Positions 11,331-23,200 of a stretch of DNA of 64,000 bases are shown in pieces. The translations under genes were made by a program, and so were the position numbers. The DNA is from Phytoseiulus persimilis (Eukaryota > Arthropoda > Arachnida > Mesostigmata > Phytoseiidae): contig CM075103.1 of the NCBI GenBank assembly GCA_037576195.1, positions 26,806,723 through 26,870,722 of the forward strand, written 5' to 3'. The first letter of the stretch is position 1. Each line of letters begins with the position of its first letter. A model generated the notes under the pieces. The model was given only the letters and a program-made list of their open reading frames with translations, was not told where the DNA came from and ran no database searches.

Positions 11331-14300
11331 CCGTCTGAGGAAAGGGACTGAGGAGGTCGGATCCAATGGGCGATCGGACGAGGGTCGTACCGGGTAACGG
11401 GAACCAAAAGCACATGGTGAGCTGCCGCGCGCACTTCAACGTCGCAGCTGGAACTTCGTTTGTTTGGAGTGCCAAAAAATAGACCTCAAGTGTTGTACAT
11501 AACTCAAAAAAACTGCATCATCGTGAATCGACCCTCGGATTACCACGGCTTCCCACACTCGGCAAACAGGTATGTAGTTACCCAACAACCTGTGAAAGTA
11601 CCTGGCTGATGGTCAGGTTCGACGACGAAGTTCGAGTCTCGAAGAGGCTTGTGGCACGAGTTAACCAGGTGTCCACCCCGCTCTTCGGCGATCTTCTTCA
11701 GTATGTTTCGAAATCTTCGACACTCAAGCGTGGCCCTCGGGCATCGGAAACGTCAACTCTCATTGAGCTAATCGTATCTCCTCCGAACACATCGCTCGCC
11801 AAAACGAGCGAGTTTCCCTCCACGAACAGGTCGATCGATTCCGATACCAATGGAACCGGAAGATCTTCATCAAACCTGAGCTTCAGAAAACACGAGACTG
11901 GCCTCAACAGCTCGAGGCCGTCCTCGGTATCGAATCTTGTGAGAGTCCGCGATTTTCGGAGCTGACGGATTCCGGAAGATTCGCGTCCTGGAAAATCCAG
12001 ATGATCTTCGGCTCAGTTCGGTCTGGTATCCACTGACGAGGGCGATTCCTGCTCTGAGCCAGCTGGACTTTGATTACGCTTGAGCGTGAGTGTGGAGTTG
12101 GAGAGTTGAAGAGAAGGGTTCGAGCTCGAAGCATAGTAAGGAATCGAGCGCGATTCTGTCCTGGGAGAGGACCCGGATGCGTGGTGCCGAGCTAAATATG
12201 GATTCACGGCGATTCGAAGTTCCAGGGAGCAATGCTGAATGAGGATAGCGAAAATTTGGGCTCTGACAAAATCCTCGAAGGACGAACTGAGCGCCACGAT
12301 CGTCAATATCCGAGTTTTTCTGATCAACGCCAAGTGAGGGAGTCGTGAATGCAAAACATTCGAGACACCGATCTCCGGAATCTCATTAGTTCAATAGATG
12401 AACGCATCGATTCCGTTACCTCGATATTCAATGAACGATCACTTCGAGATTCTGTGATGTCATGCCTTGTTTTCGGTGAGCGAATCATTCGAATATCAAC
12501 TGAAAGGCGACAGTGCACTCAGCGGAGTTTCTTAAGAGACATAAGATTTCTAGTGCGATAGGAAAGCTAGAAGTTGGAAACTTGAATCGACGGGAAATTG
12601 AGTTGGGAAAAAGTTCGAAAGCAAAAAACGTGCTCGCTGCTGCTAATAGTGTTTGACGATTTGAGTGCTAGCAAGCAAATTTAGCCAAGTGAGATTTCTT
12701 TGATGCTTCGCTTACTTTCAAATCAAAGAGCAAAAAGATCATGCTGACTCGTTTCGCTACAGGAATCCTTGTTCTACAATAAGGGAGCTGGTGGTGCTGC
12801 TGCTGCCGCCTCCGTGTAGCACACCTCGCACACGGAGCAAAGCCAAATGAAAAAGGGTTACTCATGCGATATGAAATTTTGCGCCTTCGACGCCAACAGC
12901 GACGGTGGCTCAAGAAACGAGAACTTATGCCGCGACACCGGCGTTTACGGCAATCCGCGAGCTTCTGAAAATCACACGAGTCTTACCTGCGTCTGTCTCT
13001 TCGCTGACCGAGTGTCGACCAAGAAGGGGCTCCCTAATTTCAACATAATGTAGACGAGTGGCGTGCGGCGCAGGAAAAGAAACGACATTCTGAATCAACC
13101 CTCAGGGTGCGTCCCTGGACGTGGTTCCGTGAATCAATGCTCTTCCTCGCTGAATCAGAATTGGTTTCGAGATCACTGCCGTAATTTACGGATAGCTACG
13201 GACGCCTCCGTTCAGTCAGGGATATCTGGAGACCTCAGAGACGGTACGAGCAGGCCCGCCTAAGCAAATATGTTCGATCGGGGTAGGAGTCGAGCCCACC
13301 GACGGACAGCACTCCACGATCTGCGCAATTCGATGACGCCTTATTGACTATCTGAGAAGTCGGGCAGGAATGCGCTCGAGTCCCACACGTCCCAAACGGC
13401 TCGCAGACTGGATGCCGAACGCAAAGCTCCCTTATCTCCGTGTCAATGTCACATTTGCAAATTGAGCTAAAGCGAATTCAGAGACGGTGGCCGCCACACG
13501 AGCTTGATTCGTGTTCTGCTGCGATCCTTGTCGCGGCAATCAGAAGAGTCTCGATGAAACTTCGTTCTTGGGCCCAGACCGAAGACGGGGACTTCTTACT
13601 GGAGAACGTTAGAAAAGTGGGGGGTCCATCGTGCCAAGATATGAGGCACTCGGGTGCTCCAAATGGTTTCGGTTTCGAATCACCGATTTTGACATCTTAT
13701 CAGAAACTAGGAATGAGCGGAAAACCGAATTCAGAGCATCTCCTCGATTCTGTACATGGCTACCCGTTCTTGTGCTGATGTTGTGGGAATCAACTTTCCC
13801 CTCCGGATTCTGTTCCCGTTTGAGTTTTGACATTGGTCTTCCTGCCATGCAGCGACCCGAATTGGGATCTTGCAAACGATTCGCTCAGCATTTGACTGTG
13901 GAGCCGGAGAAATTCCTCCGGATAACGCTTGAAGTGAGAGATGAATCATTTTTAGTGAGAAATATTCAGCGCGTTCGATCGTAGTTGGAGCGAGGCGAAG
14001 CGTCAAAAACGGTGGCTTAGTCCAGCGTCAGAGCCCTGTGAGCTCGGCTATGATGCTGTCGTAACTTGTTTGAGGAGAATCAAGCTCAGAAGGAGTCGCG
14101 GGCGCGGGTTCGACGAGCTAATTACAGGATGAACCTCTTAATCGCTCCTGTCGAAAGCTCCATAACTATTGGAATAGGCTGTGATCTTTTGTTTTCTTAA
14201 CACAGAATCTTCGTTGAGAATTTCTTGTGACGAAGTTCCAGACTTCGATCGACGCCTACTGAGCGAGTGGATGCCACATTTTCCAGCAGATTCCCTGGAG

Positions 14301-17300
14301 AAAAATTATTCCAGGAGATCGCTCGTCTCCGAGGAGCAGATTTCTCCGAAACGGGTTCCGATCCGGAGAAAAAGTGACGTTGCGCGTTTAAGAAATGCCT
14401 CCCGCGAAAGAGTGATTGCCTTCCGACCGGGTGAAAGTGGTTGTTCTCTCCGTAAACATAGCCATACAGTGTAATCAGGGGTCGTCCGACGATAATTTGA
14501 TGAAGCTCTGCCGCAGCCTGACCGCGTCCAGCATGTAATCGCCCGATGCGGCGTTTGTCTAAAAGCCCCGAAGAGAAGGTGGGGCCGCGAAGAAGAAGAC
14601 CCGAATGGAGGTGTTGACACACGTCGGCGGAACGGCAGAGGGGTCACAGTTCTTGATTTTTGAGGTTTCTCAATCCGTTTTTGTTTGTGGCTGGTCGCAC
14701 TTGCGGGGAAGCCTAGCGTCGAGTCAGGACTCCGACCACCCCCGACGTACGGAAGGGAAAACGAAAAGGCCGCAGAAGGCAATTTGAGTATCGAGCGCAA
14801 ACAAAGTTCCCATCGAAATTCCGTGGCGTTCGGCGATGAGGCGACAGCATGAACGGCAGCCGTTCCCTCGTATCGCATTTTGAAACTAGAACTTCGAACC
14901 AGAGCTCCATTTTCTCTTTTCTGAAGTGAAGTTTCCAAGTTTTCCATCTTGTCGCCGGACGATGAACTACATAACAGTCGGAATATGGGAGTGGTAAACG
15001 GCAACGTTTTTGCGGCTTGATTTCATTCTAAGTTTTCGCGAGAGAGCGCGAGTGGTACGCGGCAGTAGCTCAGCGGCTGTCATGATCGTTGAATGTTTCC
15101 GCCGCTATTGCTGCTGTGGTCATTCGTCCGAGCGGTTTCCCGCTCGAATGGGCGAAATTCTCACTTCATTGTGCATTGACCTTCCTTCAAGCATCTTCGC
15201 CCCCCTTTAATTCGACGCTCCGCTCGCCTTAGAAAGAGATCTACTATTCATTCTACCGCCGCACTCACACAAACTATGAGGCTGCGCGTTGACGCACTGG
15301 TTTGGGTTCATTGAAGAGTCAACAGCGGAAAAATAATACACAATAGCCGACTGGACGGATAGAGAGAAGCATCGTGAGTGGATGCCGATTGAAACGTCCA
15401 CCACAGCAGTCAGCTGAGAAATTCCCGATCATGGGACACAATCAAAAGTATTTTATCTTTAAGTCGATTCTTCGAGTCATCAACGGGTCGCGTCAAGCGG
15501 AGTCGGCAGCTCTGTCTGCATCAAACTATCAAGTTCGGGCAAGAGCCCATTCTCGGAGGGCAGCTCAACAGAACTAATAATCTATCGGGGCGGGTCCACA
15601 CGAGAAAACAGGGCTTATTGCAGGATCCGCCCGAGTTTGGGAGCCCCCAAGTCCGGTACTCCACATTACTAGGCTCCTGGATTTTCGGAAATGCCACCTG
15701 GCTGCGGCCGAATCGTGAGAGAAATCGATGTCGCTCTACCGTCCAGTCGGTTGCTCGAGCTTTCGGTGTCGGCTGACGTCGCTCTGGTCATTGGTGTGAT
15801 CTTCAGGTCGTGTGTGAGTGTTTGTTGAATCCGCGCGCTCGTGTGTTGGCTCGGCCCTGTTTCCCGTTCTGCCTGGCAGCAATCATTCCGAACAAAATCT
15901 AAGCGAAGTTGATTTTCGTGGTGATTTTTCGTTGTGAAATTACCTTCTCTCGGTGTCCACCTCCTACCGCCCTGTCCGCCTGAGATGGCCAGGCAGCGGC
16001 CGGTCGGTGGCTGAAAACGCATAGTGCCACAAGAAGTGACACAAACAGCGCTTGGTCAGAACCGACCAAAGAGCGGACGACAAGAAGCCGAGTGAGAAGG
16101 AAAAATAGGAGAAGAAGACGACAAGGAATCGGAAAAAATGGAGAATTTTCTGCAACTCGCCTGAGCATTGAAGAATAGAAGACCAAGTGTACCGGAGACA
16201 ACTGCGTCGGCCACGGTAGAAGCAAAAGAAGAGGACGACGACGATGGCGACGGAGGACGGACCCGGCTAAAAATCACTCGCCTCGGAGAATTATTACAAA
16301 AAACAAAAAAGTCAAAATCAATTTTTGGTCATTTTCTGTCGCGAGCCCTCTCTCTCTCCGGCTAGCTCGCTTACGTGCTCGAATTTTTGTGACTTTTGGC
16401 GGATCCGTGATCCTTTGACGCGCTTTGGAAACGCCAAAGGAAAACAGAAGGGAAATGAACAAAAATATCGGCAGCAACGTCTTCAGTCGACGGCGGGCTG
16501 CGAGACACCATGCGTCACAGAGTGTGTCGATTGAGTCAGAACTCTCCAGGTGGTCTTGTCACCATAATCTCGGCAAGTTCAGATTATCAGTACTATTTGG
16601 AACATTATGAGAGGGTGCTTACGTTGAATAGAAGCCATGAATCGGAGACCGGTGGCTGGAGAGAGCGTAAAGCTTTTCCAAGAGGCCTCGCTGCGGTCTG
16701 GGTGTCCCGATTGGAGCGACGGACTAGATACTTCTGAGGATCCTAGAGATCATTGAGACGGATGTCCAAAAGAGAATATGCAATCCAAGTCCACGGTGCT
16801 CTCCGGGCAGAGAGCAACAAGCTTTCAGTCAGGAGAGCATTGCAGAGATAGCCCCGTCGAGGCTCAAAGGTGCTTACATCGCTCAGAGAGTAGAGCAAAA
16901 TTAGGTAGAGATTCAAACAACGAGGACGCATTGTTCGACTCATTGAGATCCGAGGTTTTCTGAGCAGAAGAAAAAATGTCAACCTGCATGCATCGCTGCA
17001 GGAAAGCTCTCGAATATCGATACATGGCGTGATACAAGGTCTCAAGTCGCACCCCTGAGGTTCGGAGACTTCAAATGGAGCCCAATTCCTCTGTTGAATT
17101 CATGTGTTGGAGCTGCACGTGTGTCCATGGAGTTCAATCCGAAGGTGAGATGAGAATGAGTTTTGGTGATGCGCGGACTTCTTTCCTCATTGTGCTTTCT
17201 CGAGTAAAAGTTCGATTCGCGGTGCCAAACAGAGTCTATTCTGTCGCCTCTCACGCTTCGTGTCATGTTGAACTTTTTGTCTCATTCAACTCCTGTGCCT

Positions 17301-19714
17301 GTGTTGGTTTAGTCAGTGAGCCAGATCAGTGTGGCCGAGCTTCTGGAGGAAATGTTTTGTTTCTCCACGTCAAGCGTGCTAGGATCGTTGTTGGTGTCGA
17401 TCTCTTATTGGTCACCGCCACTGTTGCTCTGAGATCGTCAAAAAATCGCACACGAGCTGGCAGCAAAAAACTCCAACGAGTTCCACACGAAAGACCTGAG
17501 ATCTCGTTGACTCGTCTGTGTGTGTTTGCAATCCCTAGGCTTTTCTTATGCTCGCTTCAGTTCGCCGTGGGACTGAAGTCGTTCATGTCGTTGGCGACAG
17601 AAGTAATCTGAGCGACGGAACCCGCGATGATGGAGACCTTCATCACCCATCCCAATCGAGCCGAATTCTCGCACGAGTACAACAACGGTGTTCGATGGAT
17701 TTCTGAATCGGGAAAAAGCAGATCTTTACTTCCCCGATGAATTTCAGCGTCCCGTTCTCGTCTCCCGACTCATACGTTGTTGGCTCGCCGGCCTGGTCGC
17801 ATGCTTAGCGTTTCCAAAGCTCTGCTTTGGACTTTGTGCGCGTTTATAGAACTTGAAAGACGGTGGCGACGACGACAACGACAAGTTAGCGGCACTTTCA
17901 TCCGAAAATGGTGGCGGTGAGCATATTCTCACCGCGGAAAATTGTGTCTTGAACGTTCCGTCCCCACGTCAAATGTGTGTGTGCGTACGTTTTTTTTTTC
18001 AGGCAACTGGCCCCTCCCGTTGCCCAATGTCTGTCTCCCAACGCCCAGCGAGAAATCTAGCGAAGCGCTCTTTGACCTCACAAGTCACAACAACAACTTC
18101 TTTATTCACATTTTGGCAAAACCAATCATTGTTCCCAGGCTGGGAAACATCCCATGCGATTCACTTTTACCAGCACGTCAAAAAGCTAGAAAAAAAAAAC
18201 AATGAAAACTGACACACCGTCTAGAACAACGACGGTGGCGGCAGCGACGACGACGAATGAAGTCGTTCTGTCTCGCTCACGATCCCGATCGTAGTTACCT
18301 AGAACTCCCAGCAACCTCATGCGGCGCCCCAGGGTTGGCGTCGCCGTATCACAGCGGGAGAAACCCGGTGGAAAGTAGCGGGCACGAGTGTTTGAGGAGT
18401 CCGTTCTCTTGAGGCCAGGCTGAAAGCGTGTTTCGAGGAAGCATTCCGTTTTTCGCTCGCCTCTAGTTCACGGACACCCGTTTTGAAGCGGAGCAGAGCT
18501 GAAACTCCAGCTCGAACCCGCGTAGGGGTAAATTGCTTTCACAACTCGAATTCCACGACGGAACAACGGGAAAAATTAAACAACGAGCTCATATCATCCG
18601 CATGTTGACGTCGATTCCAACAGAAAGGACTACAGGATGTTCAAACTTTCTCCCAACGCGTCATTTTAGATTCCAGTGGGTTTTCGTCATTTCAGAGCGA
18701 CTTTTTGTCTGTTGCTGTAGAATCCATCTCGCTAATTGAGATTAAATAAAAGTCTGGAATGAAAGCGAGTTTTGTGCGGCCTAGTTATCTGATGTCAAAC
18801 AAAGCTTGTGTAGCGAAGCTCTTTTGTCTGTCGAATGGTTCATCAAGTTCAGCTTCACGTTAGCTCCGGGATGCCTCTCGTCGCCCTGTGATCCCATCCC
18901 AGAATGACCGGAACCACTCGCACAGAGACAACAATAATATTTGGAGCGACTAACTTTTTGCGGAAGGTGCCACTAGATCATGAGCGAACGGGTTGCCCAT
19001 CCAGCTAAGTTTTGTGGGTGCTATCTTTTGCCGACCCTCCCGCGGGGTGATAAACGAACGCCACAAAAGCCAAACTGAATATGACAATGACAAACAGCCC
19101 GTTCCGTCGGTCCGACCGAAAGTCTGTCCGTGGCCCCGCCGGTATCATGATTGGTAGGTCGGTCGGTCTTACGATCCCGTGTTTTGGAGTCACCTGCTCA
19201 TCAGAGAACTCTTGGAAACGCAAAGCTGAATATCTGATGGAAATCCTTGCGAAAGTGGGCGGGATTCTGGTCGGACACACAAACCTCGAGTTCTCGAAGC
19301 TGAGGCCTGTAGAAACTCAGTCGTACCGACCCCTTCGTTCCTAGTCCCGCGGTGGGAGAACTCCTCGTGCATCGTCTCGGACGTCGTTCGCTCGACTTCT
19401 GCTCTTATAGTCGTGTATCGTCGACGCTTCGAGGTCTGAGATTCGAGGAGTTCCAGTCAACTAGAAATAGCGAGGCTCGTTCTTGTGGGAGGATCGATGA
19501 TCGTCTCGCTGGGAAATCAATGCAAACACAACCGAGAACGAGAACAAATGCTTTTGGCGTAGCCATCGTGAAACCCATCAATGAAAAAAATACAGAACGA
19601 ATGAGAACTATCGGGAAATCTGAAATGTAAATAACTGTACAGGGTAGCGGGAGTTGATTAAACTATGCGGAAACGAACACCTCTGACTAGCAACGACAGC
19701 TTCACAGTCCATTT

Positions 19715-19720
19715 TTTATT
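19715..19720 (-). terminator. Poly(A) signal AATAAA
   Basis: On the minus strand AATAAA lies 48 bases after the TAA that ends the frame at 19,768. This is the right sense and distance for a cleavage and polyadenylation signal and is the main support for calling that frame a terminal exon. Confidence 0.5.
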
Positions 19721-19767
19721 CGGATCGGCTCGTCAGACAAATCTGAGCGTGCAGCGGAGGGTTGGGC

Positions 19768-20202
19768 TTACTGCGAGATGAACGAGCAGTCCACGACATC
19801 AACGTACGTTCTCGTGTATCTCGAAGGCTGGGGACGATTTCTCAATCCGCCGCGGAGTTCGAACTTTTGACCGTTTGTCGAATCCCCGAACGTTATTACT
19901 GATTCCGTGATCCATTTCTGCAATGGAGAATGATCAAAGTCGTCTGCTTCTTGATCTCGGAGAGAGAAGCCGGGAAGAACGAGGGTCCAATGGAGCAATG
20001 GTGCCGTTGTATCATATTCGGATGGATTCGATTGGATTCGACGTAGTTCGGAAACGTCCGAGTGGAACTCTCCCCTAACACTCATTGCGTAACCAAGTAT
20101 CGCAGTCTGATTACGAGATTGTGAAAAACCGCGAACTACGATGCCCGAGCGGAACAGTCGAAATAAGTTCTCTTCTTTATCGGTGACAGCCAAGCATAGC
20201 GT
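19768..20202 (-). CDS. Terminal coding exon of an unidentified gene
   Basis: A minus-strand frame of about 144 codons ends in TAA at 19,768 and is followed by AATAAA 48 bases on. It has no ATG near its beginning. Instead the frame opens after GTTAGTCGCAG, a plausible splice acceptor that would start the exon at 20,202 in phase 0. The predicted sequence is soluble and mixed-charge, with pieces such as LAVTDKEENLFRLF, WITESVITFGDS and a tail ending DCSFISQ. I do not recognise a family. About eight frames this long are expected by chance in a window of this size, so the poly(A) signal matters. The first coding exon at 29.0 kb is on the same strand and also has a phase-0 junction, so the two could be ends of one gene with large introns. 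That link is speculative. Confidence 0.42.
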   Translation of the reverse strand, partial: TLCLAVTDKEENLFRLFRSGIVVRGFSQSRNQTAILGYAMSVRGEFHSDVSELRRIQSNPSEYDTTAPLLHWTLVLPGFSLRDQEADDFDHSPLQKWITESVITFGDSTNGQKFELRGGLRNRPQPSRYTRTYVDVVDCSFISQ

Positions 20203-23200
20203 CTGCGACTAACGGAAGTCATCAGCAGCGAAAATTCTAACAGTATTCGTATTGAGCGAATTCAAATTCGAACAGAAAGTCCCAGAGATAAACTCGGCCA
20301 CTCGGCGCCTACGACTCGATACAAAATTCTGGAACTCGAGAAAAAATCTACCTGGCAATTCGATTTCTCACGTCGGCCGCGCAGTTCCTGCAAGCTTTCA
20401 TTCTACCCGAGCCGCTCGTGACAAGGCTCTGGATGCTAGAGAACCGACTAGAGATTCACTCGGGGCAGCATCCGAGTGCTATTGTTAGTAGCACACCAGA
20501 AGGACACTGATGAGATATTTCCTTCATGGCCAAGTTCACGTGAAGACGGAAACTGCTCAGCCGTATGCCAGAGTTTTTGCCGGGAGTAGGTTTCTATTCC
20601 CGCTTCCATGTTCTGGAAGAGGGATAAGCTTCCCCTCGGCTGGAAGGAATAATCTCCTCTGCAGAACAGTGCCTTGAATCCTGTGAGTGCGGTCACATAA
20701 GGATGCCTCCATAGCCCTCTATGGACCAAAATAAATTTCCACGAAATTCAATGACTCTAACGATTCTTCCAATGAAGAGCGATATGCATCAACTCACAAC
20801 GATTCCAAGTGATCGCCGACTTTCGTACCATCTCATTGCGTATCTCACTACTTCGTCTTTTCGAGCTCATTACTGAACAGGACAGCTTAGTTTCTCTTTT
20901 CCTCTCTCATACCTGTCAAAAGCGGCAGGAGAATCGATACAAACACAAAACTTAGACACAAAACCACCCAGCCGCGCCGCGAAATTATTCTCGCTGGACG
21001 ATTTCAGAAAATGGTCATGTTCTCTACTGCCTGCTACCGCGAGTACCGTAGTCGTGTCATGCGGGTGTCGGTTTATCTTTCTTTTCTTTCGCTTTTGGAG
21101 AAATAACGAAAAAGCTCGCTCATGTTGCACCGGAAAAACGCCAGTATTGAGAAAAACCGATTGTCTGAAAACTACCTGAAACCATTTTTGAACGACACGC
21201 TCTGCGGTTCTCATAGTTGGTGTTGACATGAGATCTTCCCCCGATGCGCGTTAGATGCTGCCGATCTGAGGCGCCTGCGCGGCGAGACGAAGGCGGCAGG
21301 CAAACTGTTTGACGCGGCAAGAACGTTGTTTAGATGATTCTGGCGGCATTTTCTCTCCTTGATGCTCCCTCGCTGCAAGGTGTACGTTCAAGGGCTGGAA
21401 ATCATGGCGGAGAGAACAGTAGAAAGACAAAGAGTTGATCGCTAGCTATCTCACTGGTTGGGCCGCGGGTTTCCGCCAGTCGCTCTTTCGCCGGAGAAGA
21501 GCTTAGTCCGAGGGATCACAATTGCAGCGTGGGCGGCTACATCCATGAGGATGCTCCACAATGCTGTGACGTCTTGATATCGCTTTTTTCGTGTCCATGT
21601 GGCGTATGTTCCGCTTTTCACGCATAAACAAACAAAAGCACTCGGACACAAATATACCAGCGCCGAAGCTCGCGAGCTGTGTCTCGGCTTGCCTGAAGGT
21701 CAAAGTAGACACAATCGTATATTGTGCCCCCGATCGGATAGTACGCCACTTTCGTCTCCCCATTTCATTTCGGCAACATCGCCGACTTCCACCCTGGAGA
21801 GAATGCGGGATGCCGATTCTGAAGCCCATCGCGCATGCGCATATCCATGTTCCAGGGTTCCGAGAGCTGTCAGGAATGACCTCCGGATTGCGGCTCCGCG
21901 TCGGTACCGCACCGTCGAGCCAACGGTCCATCCTGAGTCTTGTAGAGCGATTCATGAAGAGCAAGATAACCCGTGTACCGGAGCCTCATAAGCAGTGCAC
22001 AATGGAGTTGAACTGCAGAAAAACAAGCAGCGGGACCGTTAATAGGCTCATAAGAGCCTAATTTTTGGTGTCGAGGCCTCCATGGGCTGATTCAGGGAGT
22101 GCTCTTCGGAAGAATTACGCGATCCGGGGCGAGACTTGAGCGAGTGGGAAATTCGGAGCGATCCTTCTCCTGCTCAAGGAGCAGTTTTTCCGTTCGGCTT
22201 TGGTGCGATTGTTATACGACAAAACACCTCTCGCTACAATTGCTCTATAAGAGCGTAGCGGCCAAGAACCATAGCGCAGAACCACCGTTTAATGTGACGA
22301 GTCCTAGTGAGCCACACTTCGGGACCGCGGGCTGGACGGAGGGAAAAATTGAGAGCTTCATGTCATTAACGCGAACTGATTCATCTTGACCCGAATAATG
22401 TCTCGTGAACAATGTCCTTCGAAGATTATCAGATGCAGTGGCCAGTTCTAGGTCGAGTTTTTGGGAGCTGAACTCTTATTTCGGACTTGGGCTCGGGCAG
22501 AGGAAAAAACGGTTTGATCTGAAGTGCAGAGACTCGGCTGCCACAGTGAAATGTTTTTTTGCGGAGCATTCCTGCTGCTGTGGCTCCACAGGAATCCAGA
22601 AGGATCGAACGAGCGAGCAGAGTGACAGCGGAAGCCGGTTTGGTTACTGGTTGTCGGCTGGATGTCGTGAATCCGATCGGTTATATTGTTTGAGGAAAGA
22701 GATCGTGAGGAAGAGGCAAGTTTCGAACACTTCTCATCGAAGAGAACAGTGGGGGAAATGTTTCCAAATTTCGCGAGCCACTGGTGTTTATCGGGTTGTT
22801 TAGCGTGTAAGCTGTTTTGTGTGCTGAGCGTGAGTGGATCCTTCGCGCACACCTTCTCCAGTTACTCTCCGAAGCGTATCTGACTTTCCGCGCGCGTCGT
22901 CGCCGACTTGGGATATTTCTTCTTCTTTCGTTTGTTCATCCGATCGTTCGTTCGGCACTTGCTTTTCCCCGGACCAACTTCTTCCACAGGGTAGTCCGTC
23001 TGTCCATCAGGTGGTCGGTCGGTCCAGTTGGTTGGTCGGCTGGCTAACAGGCTAGTTGGTCGACTAACTCTGTGTCTGTCTGTTCCTCCCTCGAGTAATG
23101 TTGGCCGGCCGGCAGTCGATCGAACAGCGGCGTCTTTTTGCCCTTTTTCAAGTTTTGACTCGAAAACTCTATCCGTTGTAGTGATGCTGGGCTGGACTCG

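Larger units (their letters stand above)
10901..19760. other. CpG- and repeat-rich non-coding stretch
   Basis: The segment has many simple-sequence tracts (ACCAACCA and GAGCGAGC-type repeats at 11.13-11.22 kb, CT-rich and GT-rich patches at 16.0-18.2 kb), a hairpin at 11,133-11,193 and an NRF-1-like palindrome at 11,321. A minus-strand frame of 213 codons from an ATG at 14,947 to 14,306 and a plus-strand frame of 178 codons at 17,075-17,611 are the longest. Neither shows a domain, and both overlap open frames on the other strand. I see no gene I can defend. Confidence 0.45.

Noticed and set aside
14306..14947. Minus-strand frame of 213 codons from an ATG
   Set aside because: Length is notable, but the translation is low-complexity Ser/Arg/Pro-rich without a domain, and a second minus-strand frame of 141 codons overlaps it.
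17075..17611. Plus-strand frame of 178 codons starting at ATG
   Set aside because: No domain, odd Val/Leu/Cys-rich composition over GT-rich DNA, and no splice or poly(A) context.
19636..19650. TACAGGGTAGCGGG, resembling the inverse of the CCCTGTA terminus
   Set aside because: Only the first eight bases agree with the expected partner, and no matching opposite end lies at a sensible distance.
21503..22061. Three overlapping frames of 130-156 codons on both strands
   Set aside because: Simultaneous openness in several frames points to low stop-codon density in CpG-rich DNA, not to a gene.
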